This document shows, one piece after another, positions 45,099 through 56,007 of a stretch of 64,000 bases of DNA. The position numbers were made by a program, and so were the translations under genes. Source of the stretch: Euborellia annulipes (taxonomy: Eukaryota > Arthropoda > Insecta > Dermaptera > Anisolabididae); NCBI GenBank assembly GCA_023213315.1, contig JAKCPI010001756.1:62001-126000 (forward strand). The letters run 5' to 3'. A model generated the notes under the pieces. It worked only from the letters and a program-made list of their open reading frames with translations, was not told the DNA's origin and did not search any database. The first letter of the stretch is position 1. Each line of letters opens with the position of its first letter.

Positions 45099-45210
45099 GC
45101 AAAAAAATTATTAACGAATTACTTTTGGGTTGTGGCTGGTGATGTGATAATAATGAAAAATTGGAGATATCAGCCAAATTGGAATAATCCAGGTTCAATA
45201 AAACTCCCTG

Positions 45211-45255
45211 AATAAGACGTTTCGGCCTGAATTTATTTGGCCATCTTCAGTTATT
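45211..45255 (-). ncRNA. Hammerhead ribozyme motif (PLE-associated)
   Basis: On the - strand: helix I AATAA/TTATT (5 bp, perfect), core CTGAAGA (position 7 of CUGANGA is free), one unpaired T, helix II GGCC/GGCC with an 11-nt loop, then GAA and ACGTC, with cleavage expected after GTC. The ACGT replaces a helix III hairpin and is self-complementary, the minimal type I form that is thought to act as a dimer. It lies downstream of the PLE nuclease frame on the same strand. All invariant core bases are present. Confidence 0.75.
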
Positions 45256-45714
45256 GGGCTACAAAATTGTATATAGATATTAACAAAATTTTTTACATTC
45301 TATTATTACAATATATTTTTTTAAGTTGGTTGTGTTGTTTTTATTTTTACTTACAATTATACACATAGTGCAAGTGCACATGTGATCAAACCGGGATTTG
45401 TCAATAATAAAATTTTTTCGCTTCATACAAAATTATATGGCTTCTGTGCCCAAGCTCAGAGATAAATGATCCAATGAAAAAATTTTTGTCTTAAAGTAAA
45501 TTATTAACCTTGATTAACGGTCATTTTTTTATCTGATTACTTTTGTTTTTCTATGTAAATTGACCAAAATAGATTTAATCTATTTCCTTATTTATGAAAT
45601 ATTAAATCAATACTTTTATTAATTTTATTTAACATAGGTAAAAATTTTTTGTTTATTTTTTACTAAATTCCAACAAGGCACATTGTTTTATCAATCAGGG
45701 AAAAAATTCACGAG

Positions 45715-46353
45715 TCATCTCGCACAAGATAGAAGATATATATTAGTTAGACCTATGCAATCTCTTTTGAAATTGACTGCTTTATCACCTGCTATTTTTA
45801 TAAACAACATTTCGGCTATCGTTCTTTTATAATAGTTATCGATTTTTACTAACACTTGTGCATTGTCACAGTCAAAAGAATGACCATATTCCGTGGCGTG
45901 AGTGCTGAGGGCTGTATTTGTTTTTTTGTTTCTTATACTTAATTTATGTTCATACACCCTGGTTTTTAAGAAACGTGAACTTTGTCCTATGTAAATGCTT
46001 GAATTCGGTGGACAATCCAAACAATTTATTTTATATACAATGTTGTTATATAGGTCTTTTGGAATGGCATCTTTGTTGTTAAATAGGAATTGGATGTTAT
46101 CTGTGTTTTTGTGAGCTATGTTGATGTCATACGTTTTGAAAAGTTTTTTTATTTTTTCAGATACACCTCGTATATAGGTTACTGAAAAATATGGGCCTAC
46201 CTGATTATTTGCATTTATATTATTAGTTAAAGAGGCTGAGGTGTTATTTTGTTTATTTACAAATTCTCTGATTGTCCTATCGATGATATGCTTTGGATAA
46301 TTATTTGATATTGCCATGTCTCTATAATTGTGAACAAAAATTATGAACAAAAA
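45715..46353 (-). pseudogene. Penelope-like polyprotein C-terminus, GIY-YIG endonuclease
   Basis: The open frame on the - strand runs from 46500, but its first ~50 residues come from the adjacent palindrome. Element-like residues begin around NNYPKHIIDR. A PLE linker follows, with SEKIKKLFKTYDINIAHK and the metal-binding pair NCLDCP, then the nuclease SIYIGQSSRFLKTRVYEHK (IYIG is the second half of the GIY-YIG signature) and a downstream TIAEMLF whose Glu fits the catalytic acid. The GIY half is replaced by SS before IYIG. PLE nucleases nick target DNA to prime reverse transcription. Without the RT this is a dead fragment, although the nuclease frame is unbroken. Confidence 0.85.
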
Positions 46354-46504
46354 CGTCATCAAAGAAAAAACACCAGTACACTCACTGGTCGAAAGAAATA
46401 AAGTTCTTTTTCTTTCACAAGAATAGAGAAAGATATGAGTTTCTAGACCAGTAAGTGTACTGGTGTTTTTTTTTTTTTTTTTAATGACGTTTTTGTTCAT
46501 AATT
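46339..46504. mobile_element. Small palindromic element at the PLE break
   Basis: Inverted ends AATTATGAACAAAAACGTCA and their complement, plus an inner pair AACACCAGTACACT / AGTGTACTGGTGTT. It lies exactly where PLE coding homology stops. Confidence 0.65.
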
Positions 46505-46571
46505 TCGTTAATAATTAAAAGATTTTTATGAATGGATGATTTTTAGAAAGCCAAAGAACTATAGAATATCA

Positions 46572-46720
46572 TAAATATATGTTTTTTGCATTCAGGGATA
46601 TCTAAAATTGTATTAGGGGTGACCAAAGCAAAAAAAATCTTAAAAATTTCATTTTTTCTAAACTTTAAGCCATTTTCGGCACGTCTAAATGACCTCCAAT
46701 TGGGCTGAAACTTAAATTCA
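46572..46720. repeat. Right arm of the inverted repeat flanking the PLE fragment
   Basis: Complement of 44969-45098, diverged at scattered positions. Either the two terminal repeats of one element or the halves of a palindrome entered by the PLE. Confidence 0.7.
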
Positions 46721-48284
46721 ATTTAATAATAAAAACGCTGACTTTATAAAGAATTTGTGAGTAGAGCGGGGGGGGGGATTTATTATGCATAGGGTGTCTA
46801 TCGTTTAATAGCGAAGTCGCCAATAAAATAAAAACATTTGATTGTTAAAACAATCATTATTTTATGCTTTTCAATATCTTTTGATATTTCTTTTATTGAA
46901 ATTCAATAAATAATAAAAAGAAAGAAGGAGACGAACATCAAGGCGATGAATGTTGAACGACCGATAAAATGACGTCAATTTTATTTTTAATCTCTTTTTC
47001 TTTCTTCAATTTTCTAATCGATTATTTAGGGAAAATATTTTTTGAATTTAATATTGAATTCTTAATTAAAATTTGTATCTTAAAATAGACCCAAATTAGA
47101 ACAATTTTTGAGAGAATGGAGGAATAAAATTTTTTTTTTGAAGCGAAACTTGTTAACAAAAAGTGACCCCCCAGAGTGTAAAGTAACGCTTCACTATTGA
47201 ACATCAACAAATTCTCCACTCTAATAAAATAAGTTCATAAATGAATAAATTCCTATCATTAAATAAAAGTTTCACTTCTCTATATGAATTTTCCTTTTAG
47301 AAACTATAACTAGCTGCGCCGCCCGCCTTGGCGTCTAGCCCGGAGGGAATCGCACTTTGCAGATTATTAAGAATTTTTTTTTGTAATTGTTTTTATTTAT
47401 TTATAAATATTGTATTTGACTATTTGCCGTAGAGTACAATTTATTTAATATATTTTTTTTTTTTTTAATTTTAAATTCGAATTAAAAATTTTACATTTAT
47501 TGACATCAACAAAATAGAGTTTCATTTTATGATATTTTTAGCAAACATCGGTGGAGCGTTAATGAGAATTTAATGATTTACATTTTCTAAAAAAAAAATA
47601 GACGTTTTCCTGAATAAAATGACACTTAGAAAAAAATTGTTTTAGAATTTTCACTTGGAGAACGAAATTAAAATTTAAGTAGAATGTGAGACTTAAATAT
47701 TTTTTGATTTAAATTATATAAAATAAAAAGTGAAAAAAAGAAGGGGCATACATATATAATTGTTTTTCCTTTTGTTTTGTGGTTATTGTTTGTTTGGACC
47801 TAGCCACCGAGGATTGGTGCCTCTAAGCGGGCTCTTAATAAATAAATAAATTTATTTTTTGATCAATCAAAAAAAAATCAAACAGTGCGTTATCGATTCT
47901 TTAAATAATTTCCATTTAAATGATTCATATTTTGATAACATGCTATAAAAATATTAAAAATTCTTATTTTATCTACAATATTAAAAATTTTATTTCATTT
48001 ATAATCCAATTGGAATCTAATCGATATTTTAAGTTATTGATCGAATTCAAATTACATGTTCGGTCATTAAAGCACTTTGTTAGATTAAAAGCTAATTTTT
48101 TAATATGTAATTAATCACTATCACATACGTTTAAAATAAAATTTTGAAGCAGATCTGACCCAGGGTTATCGTGTAATTAATTTAAAAAAAATTGAAATTT
48201 AACATGTAATTTATGGGGAATGTCGACGAAACGCACACATATCGAATTATATAGCCACCTCTGCAATAGGTAAAAAAAAAAACA

Positions 48285-48510
48285 AATAACATTTTTTTTT
48301 TAAACACTCACACTTTTTTCTCATTCACTCTCACATTCACACAGTCTTTTCGGCAACTTAGGCCATTTAAGACTTTTACGATAACCGTTATTTATTAATA
48401 TATATTTATTTGGGGTCCAGGCATTCTTATTTAAGCCATTTGGTATCCAAATGGCTTAAATAAAATCATCGGACTGCCTGGTATCCGAACCCGCGACTTT
48501 TGGTATACGA
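48285..48510 (-). mobile_element. SINE A, - strand
   Basis: Reverse complement of the 11277 copy, from the tail to the B box region. Its central snap-back is nearly perfect here: 15 bp on each side of a 3-nt loop around 48445-48480. The A box end is missing. Confidence 0.78.
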
Positions 48511-48719
48511 CTTACATTTTATCAATTCACTTCCGAGGAATACGTTAAAAATAAAATCAAAGTTTCTGCCAAAATCTTTTAAAAATATTTTAACAAGAAG
48601 TCTCCAAAATGACAGTCACCAATATTTAAAAATGAGACTCAGACCAGTCTGGCAACGTCGCATAAAATAATACTCATTTCGCGCTGTCAGTTACATTTTT
48701 TACAACGCTTTTATTAACT

Positions 48720-50530
48720 TGCTTTCCTGTTTTTCCGACAAATTTGCAAATCGAAATTTCGACCACTTCTACTTAAGCTAGAGCTTTGAAATTTTATACA
48801 CGTATGTAACTCCCGTGACAATGCAATATTTGATGTGTCTCATCTTTGTAGGTGAATTAATTACAAAATGGCGGCCGATCAAAAAAGTGGGGGTAAAATA
48901 TTATAATCAAAATTTCTCCTATTTATAATTAAGTTAGAGTTTTGAGCATTGGCAGAGGTGTTAAATAGATTTTACTCTAAAAAATGTGCTATTCAAAATT
49001 ATTAAAAATTCAAAAAATTCAAAATGGCGGCCAATTAATCACATTTCCATTGTTCGGTCCGACAAAGTTAGCAATTGAAATTACGACCAGTTCTACTTAA
49101 CTTAGAGCTTTGAAATTTTATACACGTATGTAACTCCCGTGACAATGCAATATTTGATGTGTCTCATCTTTGTAGGTGAATTAATTACAAAATGGCGGCC
49201 GATCAAAAAAAGTGGGGGTAAAACTTTATAATCAAAATTTCTCCTATTTATAATTAATTTAGAGTTTTGAGCATTGACAGAGGTGTTAAATAGACTTTAC
49301 TCTACAAAATGTGCTATTCAAAATAATTAAAAATTAATTAAATTCAGATTAGCGGCCAATTAATCAATTTCCATTGTTTGGGCCGACAAAGTTGCGGATT
49401 GAAATTACGACCAGTTCTACTTAACCTAGAGCTTTGAAATTTTATACCCATATGTAACTCCCGTGACAATGCAATATTTGATATGTCTCATCTTTGTAAG
49501 TGAATTAATTACAAAATGGCGGCCGATCAAAAAAAGTGGGGGGGAAGTTTTATAATCAAAATTTCTCCTATTTATAATTAATTTAGAGTTTCGAGCATTA
49601 GCAGAGGTGTTAAATAGCCTTTACTCTACAAAATGTGCTATTCAAAATAATTAAAAATTAATTAAATTGAGATTAGCGGCCAATTAATCACATTTCCATT
49701 GTTCGGTCCGACAAAGTTAGCGATTGAAATTACGACCAGTTCTACTTAACCTAGAGCTTTGAAATTTTATACCCATATGTAACTCCCGTGACAATGCAAT
49801 ATTTGATATGTCTCATCTTTGTAAGTGAATTAATTACAAAATGGCGGCCGATCAAAAAAAAGTGGGGGGAAGTTTTATAATCAAAATTTCTCCTATTTAT
49901 AATTAATTTAGAGTTTCGAGCATTAGCAGAGGTGTTAAATAGCCTTTACTCTACAAAATGTGCTATTCAAAATAATTAAAAATTAATTAAATTGAGATTA
50001 GCGGCCAATTAATCACATTTCCATTGTTCGGTCCGACAAAGTTAGCGATTGAAATTACGACCAGTTCTACATAATCTAGAGCTTTGAAATTTTATACACG
50101 TATGTAACTCCCGTGACAATGCAATATTTGATGTGTCTCATCTTTGTAGGTCAATTAATTTCCAATTGGCGGCCGATCAAAAAAAGTGGGGCTAAAATTT
50201 TATAATCAAAATTTCTCCTATTTATAATTAATTTAGAGTTTTGAGCATTAGCAGAGGTGTTCAATAGACTTTACTCTACAAAATGTGGTATTCAAAATTA
50301 TTAAAAATTCAAAAAATTCAAAATGGCGGCCAATTAATCAATTTCCATTGTTTGGTCCGACAATGTTAGCGATCGAAATTACGACCAGTTCTAGTTAATC
50401 TAGAGCTTTGAATTTTTATACACTTATGTAACTCCCGTGACAATGCAATATTTGATGTGTCTCATCTTTGTAGGTCAATTAATTTCGGCCTATCACAAAA
50501 AAGAGGGGGTGAAATTTATAATCAAAAATT
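48720..50530 (+). repeat. Satellite array, 324-325 bp monomer, about 5.5 copies
   Basis: The landmark GACCAGTTCTACTTAA (GACCACTTC in the first) falls at 48761, 49085, 49409, 49734, 50059 and 50383, a period of 324-325 bp. Each monomer holds AATGCAATATTTGATRTGTC, GTGGGGG and usually two copies of an ATGGCGGCC-type motif (one often reads TTAGCGGCC). The array is partial at both ends. Confidence 0.92.
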
Positions 50531-50624
50531 TCTCTTCTTTTAAAATACAAATTGTCTTATTGTATCGTGTATATGTATATAACTCATACGTATTAATATT
50601 TTATTACAAAAACTAAAAAGAGTT

Positions 50625-51118
50625 AAATAAAATAATATAAAAAAAAAATTTAAAAACAACGCTTTTATAAATGTACTAAAAAGAGAAAAATAATTATGTA
50701 TAATTTCTTTAAAATTATATTAAAAATTAATATATGTTACTAAAACTAAAAGCGTTGGGCGCGCAAATTAACAATCTCTTGCAATTTGCATTGCAGAGGA
50801 TCAACTAACCTTAATTCACCGATACTTGAATCAAAAAATAAAAATAAAATAAAATAATCTAACTAAAACATTTGAGTCACTTCAAACTGTTTTGCCTAAC
50901 TACCCGCCAAGTCTATGGTATTAAAATGTATTCATAAAACATATAATAGGCCTATTTATACAATTAAAATTTGCAAATCCCGCGCCCAACGCTTTTAGTT
51001 TTAGTAACATATATTAATTTTTAATATAATTTTAAAGAAATTATACATAATTATTTTTCTCTTTTTAGTACATTTATAAAAGCGTTGTTTTTAAATTTTT
51101 TTTTATATTATTTTATTT
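50625..51118. mobile_element. Long-arm palindromic element
   Basis: Left arm 50625-50763 and right arm 50981-51118 are inverted copies of about 139 bp that look nearly identical, starting AAATAAAATAATAT and ending with GCGTTGGGCGCG at the inner edge. The 217-bp centre contains no frame. Target duplication not obvious. Confidence 0.8.
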
Positions 51119-51829
51119 CCATTTTACGATATTTTTTCTCGCAAATCGTCCATTGTGTTTAAACTGATTTGCATTAAACATTGTAATATATTAAATAAAA
51201 TAAAATTTAAGGCGTTTAAGATTTAAAATAGATAGTTGATGAATGCAATGTTGCCAGATCTATATTACGTGAAAAACTGCTCAAGTCAAAAGTCATTCAT
51301 TTATTATTTTTGGTAATTAAATTATTAATTAAAAACTCTGTTAGGTCACGACTAAATTATAATAATGAATTTTGGCATTCAAATTTTTAATTTTATTCAA
51401 AAAAAAAATTTAGATTCAACAACTTTATTATTTATATAAAAAAATCTAAAAAATTCCATTTAAAAATGATTCAAAATTAAATTTCAAGTATTTTTTGTTA
51501 TATACACTTTTTCACAAATATATCCCGTTTAGGAGATAAAGAAAATTTTTTATATTAAATCAAATAACTCAAAAATATGTGGTACCACCAGTTTTTTTGA
51601 CATATTAAAATTGGACGTTCAATTTCTTTTACAGAATAAAATGAATTATCATTTGCATCTTAAGAGATTAAGATATGCATTTTTTTTTCTTATTTTGTTC
51701 ATGTTCACTTTTGTCGGAAATATTTATTTTAATCAATTATTAAGTAATCTCTTAAAATTAATTTGTATGATAAACCTACGTGTACATTTTTTTTTAATCT
51801 CCATTCTAAATTTCTCAGCCAATTTAAAA

Positions 51830-52240
51830 TAAAAAAATTTTTCAACAAAAATTGTTTAGAATAAAAAATAGAAAAATTTTGAATTTGTGTAAAATTTGTT
51901 TAAAATGAATAATATTTAAGGAGATGTTTTGATTTTTGTAATTTGAACTCCTTTGTTATAAATTAATTGCGAGTATTAAAGTATTAGTTTTAAATTTAAT
52001 TAATTAATAGAAAAAAATTTTATTCAAATTTATTCGAAATTATTTTAATTAATTGATTAAAAATTATCTAATTTGAAGCGCGAATTCCAAACAAAAATCT
52101 CTATACTCCTTAACGGTAAACAATATAAAAAAGTTGTTTAAACAAAAGTGGTTCAGAATTTTGTATAGAACAATTTTTGTTATAAATATTATTTTGATAA
52201 AATAATTCATTTAAAAAATATTTTGAGTATTTCAAGTTTA
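51830..52240 (-). repeat. AACTTTTGTTTGAA repeats, inverted
   Basis: Two inverted copies with TTCAACAAAAATTGTTTAG and AAACAAAAGTGGTTCAG. Confidence 0.6.
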
Positions 52241-52484
52241 AAGTATTTCTTATGTTAAGAGTAAAGTTTTCTGATATTTTTACAAATTATTAACGCCTAT
52301 TGGCTAGATGTCACTTCACGCACGAATGAAAAGCGGGTTGCGGTGCCTTCAGGCGGTCATCAACAATAATAATTATTTTTCTTACACTTTGAAAATTTAA
52401 ATTTAATACAGAGTAGTTTGAACTGATTTAGGCTAATCAGTAAAAAAAATAAAAAAATTACACTGGAAAAATTTTTACAAATTA

Positions 52485-52770
52485 AAAAAACCCCATAAAA
52501 ATCTGTCAATTGGATTCGGAGTTATTGTATAAAGTAAAAATTAAAATAATTAAATCTCACTATTATTAGACTATAATTAGGCAATTATAAAAAAATTTTA
52601 TTTTTCTCTTAAATTAGAAGGATATTTCAATAATTTAAATAATAATTTAATTTAATAATTTAAATTATATCTTTAATTAAAGTCTAATACTAATGGGATT
52701 TAATTATTAATTTTTGTTTTCTTTCAATTAACTCTGAATCCAATTAACTAATTTTTATGGTTTTTTTTTT
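52485..52770. repeat. Inverted pair of dispersed repeat C
   Basis: CCCCATAAAAATCTGTCAAT at 52490 and, in the opposite sense, CTGAATCCAATTAACTAAT at 52733. The two flank about 140 bp of AT-rich sequence. Confidence 0.6.
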
Positions 52771-52799
52771 CTAATTATTTTTGGAACATTTCAATTTAT

Positions 52800-54160
52800 A
52801 AAAATAAAACATAATATTCATTTTTTTTTTTAATAATGATTAAAATTAAAGTTGAAACAAATATAAAAGTAGATGGGTGGCTCAACGTGAGTGAAGGCTC
52901 GGGAAAGGGGAGGGGGCAATAAGATTATAATCTCATTCCTACTTTTTTTTTTTTTCATTCTTTAATCCATCTCTCTCATCTTACAACAAAACAAAATAAC
53001 TTTTTTTTCTCTTTTGTATATATTTAAGATTAAATTTTTTTTTTGACAAGATTTTATTAATATTTTTTTTTTTTTTTTTTTTGAAAAGTTTTATTATTAA
53101 ACGTCTCTTTCTCATTTGATGAAATTTTTCATAAGAAAGGAAAAATGAACTAATTAAAAAGTGAAAAATAAAATTAATGTTTTATAATTTATTGTTATGA
53201 TATGACACAATGGAGTTACGTAGATAAATGAGAGGAGAAATTAAATTTTATTTTTTTTTACTAAATCTAGTATGTACAGTGAGGGACTAAATTAACTTCC
53301 ACCTATGCGTTTTCTACTTGTGATTATTAAAAAAATAAATAAATAAATATTTTTTAATGGTTTAAAACGCAGAAAATTTCCAATTAAGATTTTCATTTTC
53401 TTTTATAAAAAAAAAAAAAACAATAAAATAATCAAACATGGGTGTAACTTAAAAAAATATAATATATAAATTAATTAATAAGTATACATAAAAAATACTT
53501 GGTCATATGTTTCAATTTATGAATTAATAAATTATAGATATTTTTTTAACATATCATCATCATCATTTAATATTTGTAAAAACAATAATAATAATAAAAA
53601 TAAAAACGGATTGAGTTTAAATAAAATTTCAAGACTATTATGTTTAATATTTAAAAAAATAAGGCCACGGTTTGGACACCCCTGATGTAGATACTACCTT
53701 TCTTTCTCTCTTCCTATACTGTATATATATCCGATTTCATTATATTTATAAAAAGAATTTATTTAATATCGCTTTGACACGGCATTGAAGCCAAATAACG
53801 AACAAAAGGGCTTTTGATTATCGCCTCTCAATAACTTTGATTTGAAAAAAAAAAAAAAAAAAAACGTTTGAGTTATTTTTTCAATATATCAAAATGATAT
53901 TTTTTTTTTTACCGGTATTTTATTTTTCTCCTGTTTTTATTAATTGATATTTACGAGATTGAGAGGGGAGGGGGCAAAAAAAAAAGGGAGAAATTATTTC
54001 CTTTTATGAATTGTTTTGGAAATTGTGATGGAAGAATTATTTTTTAACGTTTTAATAAAAAAAAAAAATAAAAAAATAAGTTCACTTTGTTTACTATTAT
54101 TATTTATATAGGTCTTAATATTGAAATATCTGTAAAATTGAATAATAAACTCAAAAACAA
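52800..54160. other. AT-rich intronic stretch without gene
   Basis: Long T and A runs, a short GGGGAGGGGGC tract at 52908, CATCATCATCATT at 53553 and an ACATATGACCAAG-like scrap at 53495-53515. Nothing coding. Confidence 0.5.
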
Positions 54161-54169
54161 AAAAATATA

Positions 54170-55242
54170 CCGTAAACGGGGTGAGAATGGTAAAATTATA
54201 TTTTCATTTATAACTCTTGCACCGTTTGCAGAAATAACGAAACTAAGTGGGATCATTGCTTAGTTTCTTGATAACTTAGCCTGCGAATTATAAATTTTTT
54301 AGGTCTTAAGGAATCTGCATGACAATAAAATAGCGAGTGACCATACTCGCCCCGTATTTGGGGTGAGAATGGTCTTGCTTATTTTTAAGAGCAAAGTAAA
54401 GAGGATTTGGTCGGGGTTAGTATGGTTAGAAAGAACAAAGTTGATAATACAAAAATATAATATTAATAATTTTTAATTTTTAAAACTATGAAAAAATGAT
54501 TAAAAAATTGTGACATTTCCAAATTGGCTGTTATCAAAACAAGCCATCCTCTTCTCTTTGGTGGGAGTAGAGAGGGTTTTTAAGACATCTTTCCTGTCCA
54601 CAGCTGCTATCTCAGGTTTGTCCGGGAAGATAAATTTTCTCCTTTTTTTCAGGAATAATATAGGGACTTCGTCGTCATTGTAGGTAGCCTCCCTGTCCTC
54701 TATCACTTGACCGATAAAATATTTCACACTCTTCTTATCCCTCATAATAATGAGGAGTAATAACTAATAAAACTTTTCTGGTCTGAGTGCACCTTCATCG
54801 TTTTCCACCTCAACTCGGTTATGATTTTCGATGACCATTCTCACCCCAAAAACACTGAATTTTACAATTTTTTAAATACTTTTTTTTAAAATTAAACTGT
54901 ATTACTATTAATTATAAGCAACTAACCAATAGTTGAGCAACAAGTTGGTCGTGCACCACGAGACGTTTTAAGATAATCTTCCAGCATGTGCTAACTTGAC
55001 AACCAAAGTTATACCGACTTAACAAAATATGAACAAATATCCCTAATTTCCGATTTTTTTTTTATTATATTTAATAAAAAAAAAATTACCAAAACCAACT
55101 ACCTCTTGAATAAACATGAGATACATTATTGCCACAAAAAAAAAATACAAAAATACAAATTCAGAACATTCTACCGCTTAATTTCAAATATTCCTGAAAA
55201 CGACCATTCTCACCCTCAGACCATTCTCACCCCGGATGACGG
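54170..55242 (-). mobile_element. Decayed DNA transposon with GGGGTGAGAATGGT terminal repeats
   Basis: Left end CCGTAAACGGGGTGAGAATGGT-like and right end its near-complement (ACCATTCTCACCCC then GGATGACGG). Each is flanked by TA, compatible with a TA target duplication of Tc1/mariner/pogo-type elements. The GGGGTGAGAATGGT motif recurs inside at 54359 and inverted at 54834 and 55202. It carries one short transposase-like frame. Confidence 0.7.
54500..54745 (-). pseudogene. Putative transposase C-terminal fragment
   Basis: 81 codons with a conserved-looking pattern KKSVKYFIGQVIE ... ILFLKK..RKFIFPDKPEIAAVDRKDVL. That pattern (Tyr-Phe-x-Gly-x-Val, then FxKK, then FIFP) resembles the C-terminal domain seen after DDE transposases of pogo/Tigger-like or related arthropod DNA transposons. 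No DDE catalytic core is visible nearby. It sits inside the terminal repeats at 54170/55242. The family assignment is inference from pattern memory. Confidence 0.5.
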
Positions 55243-55479
55243 TATTTATTTTAAAAATAAAAAGTTTTTGAATTAGGCAAAAAAAAAAAAAGAAAACTCG
55301 CTTCCGATAAAATGGATTATTGAGAATTTTTTTTTTCATTGAATTGATTGATGGAAATTACGTCAAAAAATTTTTTTTTTTTTTTTTTTTTTTTAGAATA
55401 AAACAAGAATAAATTGGTGGCGAAATTCGCTTGTGGCCAACTTCTTAAATAAATAAAGTCTATTTATATAATTCGCTAA

Positions 55480-55735
55480 TGTCCGTCTGTCTGCGTCAGT
55501 CTCTCTATTTGGGAAACTTCCCGTTGGAGTTTCGAATCCAAATTTTTTAGCCTTAAAGAGGACCTTCTAGGGATTACAGGTCAATTATTTTCATTCCCAA
55601 ATTCCTATAAATTTTTGAGTTATTAATTCCTAAAGTTACGATTGGTCTCCCATGTATAGAGAAATATTTATGTATTCTTTTAAATGATGTATTCTATGTA
55701 AACAAATCCTCAAGCAGCCACTGGAATGGAATAGC
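55480..55735 (-). repeat. Repeat G copy, - strand
   Basis: Complement of the family: starts at GTCCGTCTGTCTGCGTCAG, has CTTCCCGTTGGAG, ACTTTTGAGTTATTAATTCC-like sequence, and ends CAAGCAGCCACTGGAATGG. Confidence 0.72.
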
Positions 55736-55750
55736 AATGATAATTTTTTT

Positions 55751-55838
55751 GCCCTCGGACTTGGTGTAGTGGCCAACGTGCTGGCCTTTTATACCAAGAA
55801 TCGTGGGTTGGGATCCCATGCAGTCCGATGATTTTATA
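55751..55838 (+). mobile_element. SINE A head fragment next to the gypsy element
   Basis: Carries GGTGTAGTGGCCAACGTG, a GGGTTGGGATCCC B-box region and GCAGTCCGATGATTTTAT. The gypsy insertion at 55850 follows within about 12 bp. Confidence 0.7.
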
Positions 55839-55849
55839 ATAAATGTAAC

Positions 55850-56007
55850 TGATGTGTATAGAATAAGAAAAGATATTTCTACAAAATATATAGTTGGTTT
55901 ATTCAAATCAAAATCAAATATAAATATATAACAATAAATAGTAACCAAAATAATGTAACGCTAGGAAACCGGACAACTCAAACATTATATAAATATCATA
56001 TACATCA
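55850..56007 (-). repeat. 3' long terminal repeat of the gypsy element
   Basis: 158 bp with inverted ends TGATGT...ACACATCA, a purine tract immediately upstream on the - strand and an AATAAA signal inside. The stop codon of the polyprotein overlaps the first three bases. Confidence 0.8.

Larger units (their letters stand above)
45190..46353 (-). mobile_element. 3' fragment of a Penelope-like element with hammerhead motif
   Basis: On the - strand: the linker after the RT, a GIY-YIG nuclease, about 460 bp of AT-rich sequence, then a hammerhead ribozyme motif at 45211-45255. PLE terminal repeats are known to carry such ribozymes. The RT itself is absent: homology stops near 46340, at the edge of a palindromic insertion (46339-46504). 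The fragment lies between the arms of an inverted repeat (44969-45098 and 46572-46720). Confidence 0.82.
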
